From Hemibagrus wyckioides (taxonomy: Eukaryota; Chordata; Actinopteri; Siluriformes; Bagridae), in assembly GCF_019097595.1 (NCBI RefSeq), contig NC_080710.1, positions 6,042,780-6,106,779 of the forward strand: DNA of 64,000 nucleotides. Reading direction: 5' to 3'. Under the pieces are notes generated by a model. The model worked only from the letters and a program-made list of their open reading frames with translations, did not search any database and was not told where the DNA came from. Of this stretch, positions 10,908 to 23,330 are shown in pieces. Position 1 is the stretch's first letter, and every line of letters starts with the position of its first letter. The position numbers and the translations under genes are program-made.

Positions 10908-13900
10908 CTGCACATTAACACAAGACACACACTCCTGAATGCAAGCTGATTTTTTTTCGTCTCATTACTTTAAAGGTTTCAATTTCATCCTTTCTGTTGG
11001 GTCTCCATATATCGCTTTGATCTGGTGTGAGGTGTCTCCTTATAAGCCAAACAAGGATTATTATGACATTTTATCGGAACACATAATAGCTACTTGAATC
11101 AACATGAAATTTATATAGTTTGTGCTCTTTAAACCTTACATCTTTCCTTCAGAAAGCAGCAGATTGAGTGCGTGACCTTCTTCTCTTGGTTAGAGTTTTG
11201 TTTTAAACTATAAAAGTTTCTCCTCAAAGACCTTTAAATAGGTAAAGGCTTGATTTCTGAACAGCATTCAAGAGATAACCCTTTACAGAAAAAGATACCT
11301 AGAGACAGCTTATGTCTCTAGGTAATAGTTAAGAACCTTCTAATAACAAATGAGAGAAAGTGTACATGTTCTTCAAATTTGGTCAATTTAAGTCAAAATC
11401 CTATTTGACCTGCCAGCTGTTGCTCCACTTTAAACCTCTAAAACAGGGATTGTTCCTCACACACACTCAGACAGAAGGAGAGCAGCTCCTTCTGGACTCT
11501 ACCACATCTGATGCATCACGGGTCAGGAAGGCAAACTCTGTAAGAAGTTCAGAATTCAGTCACTTGTTCTTTTATATGTAATCCCTAAACATGTGCCAAC
11601 ATTGCTCACAAGAAAATTTCAGTGGGTCACCACAAAATCCTTGTATATTTTGACAGGATGGATCCATGGTAAAGCCATAAATGATTAAAAATATAAAATT
11701 AAAATATCAATGTAAAGTTGGTATAAAATCTTAATTCATAAAACTGTTTCAAAAAAGTTCATGCCTGGTACTGAAGACAGCTTGTACTCATTTTATACTG
11801 CATATATCAATAAACAACAACTTAGGTGCAAGATAAAGTATTTACTATTGATCAACTCATGGTTTAGTGAACATTAGTACACTATTGAAAATGAAATGGA
11901 AAAAAAAAATTACCAGGTCAACAAAGAAATTCAGTCCAAATAGGAACACTATTATATACATTATTATAGCTTGGACAGGATAGCCAAGAACAACCTGACT
12001 GATTACACAGAAATGCAAAATGCTTGCTAGCAATTTTTTCCCTAAGATGCTCACCAAGAAACAGTAAGAAAATTGCAAGGTGAAAGTCCGACCCATCTAA
12101 TTTTTTTACTAAACAAAGATTTAAGAAGCCACAGTCCAATCCACATGTTTTCTATTCGCTATAAGGTAAAAGTCAGTGTTCTCATAGACAAATTCAGAGC
12201 AAAGCAAAATTAACTTCTTCCAGACAAATTACCAGAAGTAAATGTATCTTTGTAGCCTTTCTGCCAGATGAATTGATGTCTTTTTGTTATCTCTAGTATT
12301 TTCAGTGAAAGGGGTCAAAAATCATAAATGCTATGGGTAAAGGAAAGATGTTGTCTCCTGTGTTCCTGCTACAGATTTTGTGGACATATCCACAGCATTA
12401 GAAAACAAACATCACATTATAAAGGAGTTCTACTTGAAACCCCCAAGAAAACCTTCTCTTCTATGGTCCTGCATAAAAAACCTTTAAGCAAGCATAGACT
12501 AGATAAAAAAATATGAGAGTTTTATGTCAATATTTAAATTTTTAATACTGATCACATTTAACTCACAGGCAAAAATGACTAGCCTCTGTGGCTAGGTGTT
12601 TTTCAAACATGCTAGCCAATTTTCAAGTAAAAATATTCTCTCTAGTGCCCAAATATAACTATGTACTTATCTTACGTATGTATCTTATTTCTATAAAAAT
12701 CCAACATTTATCTTTCAAGAGAGAAAATATTTAAATCAGGAAAAAAAACAGAAAAATTGTTGACTTGAAAATTTTCCATTTAAGTATAATGTTTTTATTT
12801 TGTTTTTATTTACTTATCCTCCAACCTTTTTAATGGTATCATGTTGTTGATACAAGTACAATTAAAGTTGGTCTTTTCATAACAAATGCACACAAAAGGC
12901 TTCAGCTAGGTGAAAATACGTAACTAAAAAAAAAATTAATGTGTGCTTTGGAGTGAGCTTTATAGGGTCTACAGAGAAATTTGCAGCAAAAGGTTTCCTT
13001 TCAAAAATTAATTTTATTTAAAAGCAATTAACAAGAAATTTTAAGGAGGAATAAAACTCTAAAGAAAGAGTGTAAGTTATCTAGTTACCAATTAATAAGA
13101 CTGGTAAGTTAACAATGTTATCTGTTTATTCTGAATCCTGGTAATAAATGTCACTGGATATTGCATAGTTAATCATGAGTTGAATCCTAGTTCATGCTGA
13201 ACTAGGATTGAAGTAAAAATTTTACTTTATACATCTTTTTTAATGTCCTCTTTTCCAAATAAGTGCAGAATGCCAAATAAACAGATACCGTAGCAACATT
13301 GTAATACTCGATTGTATAGTTGTAGCTTAAATAATTAATATCATTCAATCCCTAATGCACATGTAATGATAGCATGTGCAGGAGCTCTGGTTACCAGACT
13401 GTTACCTCAGACTGGGGTAATTACCCAGCCCGGGGGCATTTGTAAGAATCAATACAATGAATGCTCAGATCTGTGCCTGGTGGGCTATTTTTGATTGGTC
13501 AGGTTGAAACTGACTGAACCAGTACAACCAAATGACACGTGCTTTAATTCCACACATGTACAGGATTCTTGGGAGCTTTATTAAAGGCGACTTGCTTTAA
13601 AACTTTTGGATTCTGCTTTGTAGTTACTAGAGACAATTTTCTACATTTCTAGAGCTTATAAAGATTGTGTCTGGAACAAAAGATTTATATTATATTATTT
13701 ATATAATATACAGGACATTTACTGTATATTAACCTTTATAATATTCATTATTAGGTGAGCAGCAAAACAAGCACAATACTTTAATTACTAGCTTGCTAGT
13801 AGTAGCTGTATTGGTTACATAGCTTGCAATAGAGCCAATGACTAAACACTTAACCCTAAACCCTAAAGTTGAGTAAACAAACACAGTTTATTTCATAATG

Positions 13901-16002
13901 TGTCATGTGTTAAAAATCCCAAGCATTTTTAAAGGCACCAGGTAATGCTCAGCACGTTTCTAGAGCATTAGCACAGCATTAGTATTTTCAGTAACATTTC
14001 ACCTTAACTGCTCCTACAGCTGAAAATTCCTATTATCATGAAACTTAGGCTAAATAAAACAAAGTGATCATTTATATTAACATGAAGTGATCACTTATTA
14101 TTAATTATTAGTAAATATTTATGATGAATCACTACAACAAAATTGCTAAGGTTAAGATAGTTAGGATAGAGACCATTACGTAATCAGTAAAGTATACTGT
14201 ATTTACTATATGGTAAAATATAATAAAAGATGTATACTCTTAAAAATGTTTTCTTAAATGGTACTTTGGACAATTAAGGGATCTACCTTTAGAATCCCTT
14301 AGGGTAATACCTAAAATTTCAAAAGATTTTTCTATATGGATGAATCAAAGAACACTGTGCAGTACTAGACTTTGAAACACTGATGTATTTCATTTTATAA
14401 TTTAGACTTCCCCTGAAGTCCAGACCTTTGACAAATCATGTTAGACACGCTTGACAACTATGGGACCACAATGCTTAACGTTTCTAGAGTAATGGGAAAT
14501 TCCGACAGAGCGACTCTACTGTAAGGAAGGAGGCCTTGCATAACTTTCTGGCAAAACCACATATATAACATTACACCATCAGAGCCAAGCCAAGAAAGCA
14601 TGACAGGAGGGCACAGTCTCCTGTCTATTTTATGGGGTGAAAAGAATAAATAAACGCTCAATGACAGTGAAGCAAATTGATTCTTATAGAACACTGATAG
14701 TTTTATGCCTAGAAACCTTTGAAGAGTATAAAATGTCATTGAAAGGGGCCCATGCATGAGAGATCACAGAGTCTTTCTTCGAAAAAGAAAATACCCTCAT
14801 CGGTCACTGTACTAGGAACACCTGTACTCTTACTCATTCATGGAGTTATCCAAACAACCAGTCATGTGTCAGAAAGGAAAAACACAAAATCATGCAGATG
14901 CTTAAAACACCTGAATGAGCAGGAAATATGATCTTAGAGAATTTGATTGAGCTGTTATACTGCTAAATTTTTGTGCACAACAAGTTCAAAATTTTACACA
15001 GAATTGTGCAAGAAACTTTCAACTTTCTGTGAGTGGCAGTTCTGTAGGTTAAAACACCTTGTTGATGAGAGACACCAATGGCCAGATTGGTTTAAGCTGA
15101 CGGGAAGGTTACGGTAACTGAAATAACCACTCTTGACAATCATGGTGAGAAAAAAAAGCATGTCAGAATGCACAGCACATCGGACGACATCGGTGATGGT
15201 GGTGGGGGTTTAATGATGTGAGGAATCCTTTTTTGTCACACCTTGGGCCCCTTATGGCCACAATTTGCCCCATTTTATAATAGGTACTTTCACCATACTC
15301 CATGACACAAAGCAGAAGTCATCTCAAACCGGTTCCATTAACATGGCAATGAGTCCAGTGTACTTTTAATGGCCTCCTAGTAAGTAAAAATGACATGTGC
15401 AGCAATTATGTCATGCAATCACGTCATTTCCAAGCCTTGTGGAATAGAAATGTCACAAAGAATTGAGGCTGAGCAAAGGGGGTGGGTCCAACACAGTATT
15501 TCTAAATTTTCCAAAGAAACAGGATGTTTCAAGCAACATTTAAGTTTTTTTTAATATCTGTTGACTATCATACACTGTGGTAAAAGATTAAGGCAAATAA
15601 GAAATCAACAGATGCCAATAAATGAGATAATCTATGGATCCAGCTACAGTATGATCCTTAGGCAGAATGAGATGTTTTTTTTAATGGCTGTACTTATGAC
15701 TACAAAGTGTAACCAAATGGACACAAGGAATCATTTTTAACCCTTTCCTCTGCTGTCATTAGTGTCTAAAGCTCAGCTATCGAAAAGGTTGCAACCAGAC
15801 ATTCAATAAACCATGGAATAAACATTGGCGTTCTCGTAAAATGCCTATTGAATTGTGAATCAATGCAGCTGAGGCTAATTGTAGGGGTGGGTTTGAAGGG
15901 GTAGAAGGAAGAGACCAGGGGAAGATGAACACAAAAGGACAAATGCATTTCTTTGCTATCCCATCAGGCAGGTGAAAGCTCCAGGATACTTGCTTTTAAC
16001 GA

Positions 16003-16245
16003 AAATGAAACGAAACAGCCTTTATTTGTCACATATACATTACAGCACAGTGAAATTCTTTCTTCGCATATCCCATCCTTGGAGGTTGGGGTCAGAGCAC
16101 AGGGTCAGCCATGATATGGCACCCCTGGAGCAGAGAGGGTTAAGGGCCTTGCTCAAGGGCCCAACAGTGGCAACTGGGCAGTGCTGGGGCTTGAACCCCT
16201 GATCATCCAGTCAACGACCCAGAGCCTTAACCACTTGAGCCACCA
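16003..16245 (-). mobile_element. tRNA-derived SINE, full length, minus orientation
   Basis: The reverse complement starts GGTGGCTCAAGTGGTTAAGG (A-box-like), has GGGGTTCAAGCCCC (B-box-like), then GGGCCCTTGAGCAAGGCCC. It ends with the typical 'gaatttcactgtgctgtaat' and 'gtgacaaataaaggc' 3' sequence. Well preserved, so probably a fairly recent insertion. Confidence 0.8.
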
Positions 16246-16844
16246 ATTTATGCTAGGGTTGCCTGAGGGTTGAATTTATGCTTTTATGCTAGGGTTGCCT
16301 GAAAAACTAACTAGGCTTGAAAGTTATAACAAAATTTCACACCAGTGAAATTTAGTGCATTAACTGACAACTCAAGTTCTGGAGACATAAAGAATTCTTT
16401 ATTCTACCTTGATAATGTCTCTATATTAGAATCATTACTCTTGAGAAATTGGTATTACAACTAACAGGTTTTGTCTGACATGGTATTAGGAGAATTGGGC
16501 TGTAACCAGTTTCTTTATTTTCAGATCATTAGGCAAGTGCTTGGCCCCATAAAAAAACCCTCAGCTGAAATATATAGCTTAGCAGGGGATTTCAGGAACA
16601 AGTAGCACACGTTAGAATGCAGTAGCGAATAACAGTTGTCCATGCAGGACACTTTAAGTTATTTTATATTCACAGGTCCCTAAAGAGGACACTAAAAGGT
16701 TTTCAGTCAGCTTGTTGAAGGGCCAAAGTCTGAAACTCCTGGCATAGGCAACTGAGTTTTGGTCCAATTAACAGAATTGTCTTCAGAAGAGCCAATGAAT
16801 TAGAAAAGCCCCGGAAACCTTCATGAGGTTCTTGTAAGAAGTGC

Positions 16845-16932
16845 TTTCCATTCCATTCCATTCCTTTCCTTTCCTTTCCTTTCCTTTCCTTTCCTTTCCT
16901 TTCCATTCCTTTCCTTTCCTTTCCTTTCCTTC
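16845..16932 (+). repeat. TTCCT/TTCCA pentanucleotide microsatellite
   Basis: About 17 pentamer units, mainly TTCCT with TTCCA at the start and once in the middle. Confidence 0.95.
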
Positions 16933-17621
16933 TCAATTTTGTTTTTTCATAGTATTCCAGTCTATAGTATCTCCTCTTTTATGGTCATCATCATTGTTTC
17001 ACGCATCTATGTTTCCACTGTGAAAAATGGACTTCCAGCACCCAGTACATGATGCTGCCTTTCCTTGCTGTCAAACAGCTAGCAACTTCCTGTAAAAAAG
17101 GACAATCCTCTCATGCAGTCCTTCATTGATTGCATTTATCTGAGGCCCAGTCCCAGTCCCAAGAATAGAATTGAACTAAGCCTTCCTCCCAGCTATTACA
17201 GCTCATTTGAACAGACTGAGTCAATAGTTGCATGTTCATGGCATCAAACAAACAGTGTGACACATCATTCCAAACATTAGAGAGAACAGGATATGTCATC
17301 CCTGCTTGTGCTTGGATTATTTGGAATACAAAACTAACAGCTTCCTCAGGGTAAAAAGAAATGAACAATTGTCATTCTGTTTTTTGCATCTCCTTTGGAT
17401 TAATGCTCTCATGTGCTATTAATTATGATTTTAAGTACTGATTAAAACAAGGTGTCCTGTTAAATATGGAAGAAAACACATGGGGGGTATGCTGTTAATA
17501 ATAATAATCAACAGGGTGGAGTGTTATATTTAATATGACCTGTTACTTCCAAGTTTCTCTTTTTCTGATAATAGCAGGTTCCAAATACTGAAACTCCCAC
17601 ATTTCTCTAAATGATTACTGT

Positions 17622-17629
17622 ACAGAGAG

Positions 17630-17682
<53 letters not shown>
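17622..17682 (+). repeat. GA dinucleotide run beside the trio exon 6 donor
   Basis: About 30 GA units. On the sense strand it is a CU repeat starting about 24 nt after the exon 6 donor. Confidence 0.95.
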
Positions 17683-17685
<3 letters not shown>

Positions 17686-17705
17686 ACTGAAATGCTGGGA
17701 TTTAC

Positions 17706-17828
17706 CATGCAGTTCATAGCGAAGTGGTTGTGTTGGGTCTGCAGCTCCAGTACGTGCTGGTGGTTGGCGCCAATCTCAGTGTAGCTGGTCAGGAAAAGGC
17801 CCTTGTTGTGAACAATCCAGTCAAACAT
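17706..17828 (-). CDS. trio: trio coding exon 6 (spectrin repeat region)
   Basis: 123-nt phase-0 exon of 41 codons: MFDWIVHNKGLFLTSYTEIG, then ANHQHVLELQTQHNHFAMNCM. It aligns with human TRIO MFDWITHNKGLFLNSYTEIG and continues with TQHNHFAMNCM. The internal ATG is not a translation start; the frame continues from the exon ending DAEK. The donor is GTAAAT. About 24 nt inside the downstream intron a long CT dinucleotide run begins on the sense strand (17622-17682). Residues about 314-354. Confidence 0.96.
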
Positions 17829-18059
17829 CTACAAACAGTAAAGAGAGAAGTGAGATTATAAAAGCAGGCAACTCAAGGCATGGGGCACTGATCTAAACCA
17901 GTATTTAGTATACTGACCAGCCATTAGCAAAAAACCCAATTTAGCAATAAGACAGTAAATGTTAGTATTAGTCTCAGTAGCAAATTGTGACAAATGTACC
18001 ATGGTTTCTGGCTATTTTGTTTAAACTGGTATAATTGCTAATATTATACTCTACCACTG

Positions 18060-19040
18060 GCAAAACGCTGCTTACTATTTAATACATAGACTATCATTCT
18101 ACTATATCAGTACCAACCACACCACTATATACAATCAAAATAATTCTATCATTCAATATCATTAAACCATAAATATTAGCACCAATCCTACCGTTCAATA
18201 TTTATTAAACAATAAATCTAAACCAAACATAGCATAGAACACAATACTACAACATTACTATAACTACACAATTCAGTATCAATCAAAGAAATTACCACTA
18301 AATACACCGTCAACTACCCCGTTCAATTCCCTTCAAGGTATTACCCCACCTACACCATTCAATACCTTTCAAGAGTTTTAACCATCACCTACACAATTCA
18401 ATGCCATTCAAAAGTATTACCACCAACTACACCATTCAACACTCTCAGCATCAACTACATTCACATAATTTGGCAGTAGTGCCAATGACACCATTTAATA
18501 CCATTCAAAAATTAATTTAGCTCCAACTATACCATTCAGTACTATCATTAACAGTTCCAGCCACACCATTCAACACCATTCAAGTGTTACCATATTAACC
18601 CCTAACCATACCGTTGAATACCATTTGACAGAATGAGTACCGACCAATTTGATCAATACTATCCATACTATGCAATGCTATTAACAAAAAACAGTAGCAC
18701 TAAACATATCACTCAATACCATTCAACACTATAGTACCACTTAACAGTGCGACCACTAAATACAGTATTCAACACCATTCCACAGAAATAACTAACCATC
18801 CCATTTAACACTAACCATCCCATTCAACAACTCCACTAGAACCAGGCACACCACTCAATATCAGTGAACAAGCATGAGCTATGAAACATTTGATAAAAAA
18901 ACAACATACCAGTACTGAGAATATTTAACATTACCATTCACTCAAAGTTTTAATGCAATTCTGTGCAACCAGCACCTTCCTTAACACTTAATACCATTAA
19001 TCAATATTAACCATATGAATCAGAAGTCTGCTTTCCAAAA
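18060..19040. repeat. degenerate minisatellite with CACCATTCAA motif
   Basis: The motif 'accattcaataccattcaa' recurs with variation through about 1 kb of the intron between exons 6 and 5, with spacing around 40 nt (for example 18354, 18394, 18433). It has strong strand asymmetry: the plus strand is A/C-rich and very poor in G. Period is irregular and copies are old. Confidence 0.65.
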
Positions 19041-19193
19041 CCAACCACTCAAGAACCGACACCTTTAACAAGGAGCCCCTGATAGATGTAGATAATAACC
19101 CAAATTTAAAAAATTTACTACCAATATTAGCACCCAATTTAACACTTACCATCAAAAATAAAGCTAAGCTGTTATCACTGTAGCCCTACGCAC

Positions 19194-19682
19194 CTTCTCA
19201 GCGTCCTGTTCGAAGAGCCTCAACTGGAAGCACTGGTCCAGTTTGAGCTTTCGGCCATGCCAGGCCTGGTGCAGGTGCTGGCGTGCAGAGCGCAGTTCCT
19301 CCAGCAGAGCTGAGACCCTGGGCGTCAGGCCCTGTACATCTCCCCCAGTCTTCGTTCCAGCCTGTACACGCTGCAGCAGCCGTTGGCCCTCAGCTTCCAG
19401 TTCCTCAGTTGGAGCCTTGGCTACACGTTTCTTCAGAGCACTGTGCTCGTCCATAGCACATCGTGCCACCTCCAGGTCCCCAGGGAGCTCGCGGCGTGAC
19501 ACCAGCTCCTGGAGCTCCTTGAGGCGGGAGAGTGCACGCGCCACGTTTCCTGCAAACTCCTCAAAGGCCACACGCACCTCAATCCATTCTTCATGATCAT
19601 AGTCCAGACTTCCCTCCAGATCGGCTGTCAGCTGTGATGGGTCCACTGCCTTGGACAAGCCCTCCAGAGACACCATTATGGT
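19194..19682 (-). CDS. trio: trio coding exon 5 (end of Sec14 region, first spectrin repeat)
   Basis: Largest exon seen (489 nt, 163 codons), starting T-I-M-V-S-L-E-G-L after a TATAG acceptor and ending FEQDAEK at a GTGCG donor. It matches human TRIO TNMVSLEGLTKVVDPSQLT and NHEEWIEIRVAFEEY (here DHEEWIEVRVAFEEF), and ends with LDQCFQLRLFEQDAEK. It covers about residues 151-313: the tail of the Sec14 region and most of the first spectrin-type three-helix repeat, with heptad-like Leu/Glu/Arg-rich helices. The linker after LLQRVQ is shorter than in human TRIO. The exon is clearly richer in G+C than its introns. Divergence from human is greater here than in the Sec14 exons. Confidence 0.96.
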
Positions 19683-19813
19683 CTATAGCAATGCAGGGAG
19701 AAATAAAAACACCATTACTTCACTTTGATGGCAGCATAACGTTTAACCATTAACCCTAAACATGACCATTTAGACTACACTTCAGCCCAAATTAAAATAT
19801 ACACATATATATA

Positions 19814-19922
19814 TAACTCCATCCAGGGTGTATCCTGCCTTGATGCCCGATGACTCCTGAGATATGCACAGGCTCCTCGTGACCCGAGTATATCTTGGAT
19901 AAGCAGTACAGACAATGAAAAG

Positions 19923-19924
<2 letters not shown>
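19814..19924 (+). mobile_element. SINE 3' fragment of Mermaid type
   Basis: The strings CATCCAGGGTGTATCCTGCC, TTGATGCCCGATGACTCCTG and GCACAGGCTCCTCGTGACCC are the 3' region of the fish SINE that I associate with Mermaid. The tRNA-like head is absent. It runs directly into the TA array. Confidence 0.7.

Positions 19925-19925
<1 letters not shown>

Positions 19926-19995
<70 letters not shown>
19926..19995. repeat. TA dinucleotide run
   Basis: About 35 TA units. The Tyr-Ile ORFs here are artefacts of the repeat. Confidence 0.95.
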
Positions 19996-19997
<2 letters not shown>

Positions 19998-20099
19998 CAC
20001 AGCCCCCAACCACTCTCTTATCTAACCCTCAATATTTCATTTAAATTTTTTATTTCAATTTGCCACTCCACAGTTCCTGAAACCTTCTAAAACCTTCCA

Positions 20100-20230
20100 A
20101 ATACCAGGTGAACTGGAGACACTAAATTGGTCCTAGTTGTGAATGTGTGTAAAATGCTATTGCTTTTAAAGTGCTTACTGAAGATGGATGGATGGATAAA
20201 TATATGAAATGAATGAAGGAATCTCTGGAC

Positions 20231-20264
<34 letters not shown>
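20100..20264 (+). mobile_element. SINE-like fragment plus TA run
   Basis: GGAGACACTAAATTGGTCCT and GTGAATGTGTGT resemble the middle of the Mermaid-type SINE, followed by GATGGATGGATG and a TA run at 20234-20264. Diverged. Confidence 0.45.
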
Positions 20265-20266
<2 letters not shown>

Positions 20267-20826
20267 TTATTCATATATGCTTTTAATACCTGACCAACAC
20301 AGCCAGGTAATGCTAAGCAAAACAAGCTTGACCTGTAAGATTTTTTAAACAGCATGCCTTCTAAAAGTCATAAATATTGGGTGGAAAAAAAGTTTTAAAA
20401 GCAACAATAAACAATAAACAATAAACAGACAATAGACAATAAACTCATCAACAAATTAACATTACATGTTCAAAGGCTAAAACTCATAACTGCAGTTACA
20501 CTAACCTTGTGTTCTACAATATGATCTCAGCCTTCATATCGCAGGATATTTTCCTGTTATCTTCCCCTCAGTGGGAGTTTTCCTTTCATACAGGAATTGT
20601 GCTTTTACAAACAAACCTATAAAGGCTTGTGTGCAGAAGGAAAGTGCTCCCTGTCAGATCATTTACACCCCATGCTTTACTTAAGACTAACCAGAGAACA
20701 TTCCAGAGATTTCATGTGGTTAGAAACAACATTGAACACACGTGGAACTCTTGGCTCTATGAATCAGCTCCCTAGAGAAAGTGGATTTTTAACCTTTTAA
20801 CCTTTCTATCTAGATAGATAGATAAG

Positions 20827-20833
20827 ATATCTA

Positions 20834-20917
<84 letters not shown>
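20827..20917 (+). repeat. TATC tetranucleotide array
   Basis: About 22 units, preceded by a short inverted GATA/TATC stretch and followed directly by the inverted repeat at 20931-21032. Confidence 0.95.
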
Positions 20918-20930
20918 GACTATCGATAAA

Positions 20931-21032
20931 CAGTTATAGATAGCGGCATCACATCACACCCCGAATATTCATATACCACATATATATATGATGAACATTC
21001 GGGGTGTGACGTGATGCTGCTATCTCTAACTG
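20931..21032. repeat. long imperfect inverted repeat (hairpin-forming)
   Basis: Arms of about 42 nt (20931-20972 and 20991-21032) pair with about 4 mismatches around a short AT-rich loop. The core of each arm is CACACCCCGAAT. It is probably a small foldback element or element ends. It lies in the trio intron between exons 5 and 4, so it would be present in the pre-mRNA. Confidence 0.8.
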
Positions 21033-22092
21033 CTTAGAGATTTAAAGATCTGTATTTGGGTTAAATTCTAAAATGGGTGTGGCCTTAAAAAAGAGCAGAA
21101 CTGCTGTCAGCAGGGTGTGTGACACTTCCACAACCTCAGCTACGTCACCAGATTCGGCCTTCAAAATAAAAACCTTTCATTCACACGAAAGAAATGCAAA
21201 AACAACTAGCTTGCATCCTATTCGTATCTCTACAAAACTGTGTCCCATATGTTTACATTAATACAATGTATTGTTCAGATTCATACATATCATATCATTT
21301 TTCATTATTACTGCAATAAAAACATTGTTATTATATTTTATATTATGAAACTAGAATACTTAATACTATATAATCATTATCAAAAACATAATCAATGTAA
21401 TGTTTCCTTTTTTTTTTAAAGAATAATGAATTTATTTATTTATTCATTTTGTAATGACGTATTCTTCTACTGGAAAGTACAATAGCACTAATGCTTTAGC
21501 TAACAAGCAAAAAAAATATTGACTATCAAATACTGAAGCTAGCTAAATTTTACAATTTCAATATAATCAACAAGCCCAATTGAGGCTGTAAATTAACATT
21601 ACATTAGTAAGTGAAATTTTAGCTGAACGATGTCGAAGGTAATTCAGGTTCTTTCCCCTGAATAATGCGCTCAGTCATGGTGTTTCTTTTGTAATTCGCA
21701 TTTTAATAACTGCAATATATAGAACTGACTATATGCTGAATAAAACTGCAGATATAATCTGGTTTCTATAACCCTGAGATTTTATTGTGCATGATTGTTT
21801 TTGTCATTTCAGCCTACAACAGACGCATAATTGAACACGTAAGTGATGGTTTTAATTCTGTGCTGTGTTCTGTTGCGTAACCTGATTGTACGGGAAACCG
21901 TTTTATCTTGTCTCCTGGCTTTAAATGGGTCAGCTCTAATTTTAACAGCTCTAGTTTTACACTAGCACAGAAAATGGTCCTGATTTGGGTTTTGAACATA
22001 AAACTGGCACAAACAGTAGCACAGAAATCTACACACAAAAACTTTCTGCTTTGTTGATGTAGAAATGTAAGTTTTTTTTTTTAACACCGCAC

Positions 22093-22285
22093 CTCAAACT
22101 CGAACTTAGAGCTGCCAAAGTTGGTCCTCTGCTTCTGCCAGAAGTTGTCGGGTTTGATGATGAGCGCGACGTGGATGCAGGACGGGAACGACTCCTGCAA
22201 GATCTTCAGCAGAGGTTTGATGGAGTCCCATTTGGAACCTCGCATGTCGACGATGACGGTGAAGCCATGCCTGCTGACCTCCTCG
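22093..22285 (-). CDS. trio: trio coding exon 4 (Sec14/CRAL-TRIO domain, part 2)
   Basis: 193-nt exon beginning with the C that completes Ser (AG|C) and ending FEFE at a GTGCGG donor. It encodes EEVSRHGFTVIVDMRGSKWD, then SIKPLLKILQESFPSCIHVA, LIIKPDNFWQKQRTNFGSSK and FEFE. VIVDMRGSKWDSIKPLLKILQ and IIKPDNFWQKQ are Sec14 core motifs shared by TRIO and KALRN; ILQESFP and KQRTNFGSSKFEFE are the TRIO forms. It covers about residues 86-150. The upstream intron carries an ~850-bp pyrimidine tract on the sense strand (see the repeat at 22484-23330). Confidence 0.96.
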
Positions 22286-22483
22286 CTGTGGAGAAATGAG
22301 ACTTTTGAGAAGAGTGTGCTGAAGAGTACTAGGAATCTGTAATACTCACTGTTACGGCGGAGGAGAAAAACTTGGAAGAGAGCTAATATCCACAGCTGCA
22401 CTTTCCCCACAGTCTGAGTCTTAGATTAAACTGAACAGAGCACATGTGCTCCACTGAATCACACTGACCACCCAAGGGGAGGG

Positions 22484-22485
22484 AG

Positions 22486-22529
<44 letters not shown>

Positions 22530-22923
22530 AAGAGAGAGACTGACAAATAGATGGAGAAAGACCGGTAGAGTGAGACAGACAGAGTGAGAAAAACAGAAAT
22601 AAATAGAGGAAGAGACAATATGGGAAAGTATGGGAAAGTCACACACAGAGTAAGAGAGAAGAAACAAGCACAAGAGAGTGAGAGAGAGAGAGAGAGAGAG
22701 ATAGCAGGGAGAAACAGACAGAGAGAGAGGAAAACAAAGATTGACAAATAGAGGGAGAGAGAAAAAAGGAAAGAAAGACAGTTGAATGAGGAAAGAGAGA
22801 GACAGGTAGAGCTAGACAGACAGAAAGAGAAAGACAGAAGTAAAGAAAGGAAGAGACAACGTGGAAAAGTATGGGAAAGACACACACAGAGTAAAAGACA
22901 AGAAACAAGCACAAGAGACATAC

Positions 22924-22973
<50 letters not shown>

Positions 22974-23330
22974 GGATGTGGACACTGATAGAGCATGACT
23001 GAGAGATAGAGAGAAACAGACAGAGAGAGAGAGAGTGAATGTCAGATGGGAAAAGAAAGATAGATGGACAAGAAGGAAGTGAGAGACAATTAGAGTGTGA
23101 CTGTGAGAGACAGACAGAGACAGAAAGACAGAGAAAATCACAGAGACAGAAAGAGAAAAAGAAGAGAAAAGAAACAGGTAAGAGGTAGAAATGAAAGGGT
23201 GAGAGAAAGAGAAGTATAGAAAGGAAAGACAGATAGGAGGTTGAGAGAAATCTCATGTGAGTAAGGGCTGAAAAAATTAATTTGTGTATGAAAGAAATGA
23301 AGGGACAGAGATACAGATAGAGAGACAATA
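22484..23330 (+). repeat. long polypurine tract (GA-rich) with a ~241-bp tandem duplication
   Basis: About 850 bp almost entirely A and G on the plus strand, including GA runs at 22492-22524, 22676-22701 and 22926-22971. Larger units repeat at a spacing of about 241 bp: AGAGACAA..GGGAAAG...CACACACAGAGTAA at 22610-22655 recurs at 22852-22895. On the trio sense strand it is a pyrimidine tract ending about 200 nt before the exon 4 acceptor. Ser/Leu-rich ORFs here are repeat artefacts. Confidence 0.9.

Larger units (their letters stand above)
10908..17705 (-). other. trio intron between exons 7 and 6 (6.8 kb)
   Basis: Mostly AT-rich unique-looking sequence. I recognise only a SINE (16003-16245), a TTCCT pentanucleotide run (16845-16932) and a GA run at the far end (17622-17682). 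The stretch 10908-16000 shows no supportable gene or element; short ORFs there have no recognisable content. Confidence 0.6.

Noticed and set aside
13850..13868. CCCTAAACCCTAAA telomere-like string
   Set aside because: Only about two units; far too short for an interstitial telomeric array.
16180..16245. tRNA gene from A- and B-box-like motifs
   Set aside because: It is the tRNA-derived head of a SINE, with SINE body and 3' tail attached and no proper cloverleaf. The same applies at 2403, 9174, 36113, 40780 and 42725.
22421..23328. Long Ser/Leu-rich ORFs on the minus strand
   Set aside because: They are translations of CT-rich repeat sequence with no domain content, and they overlap each other in several frames.
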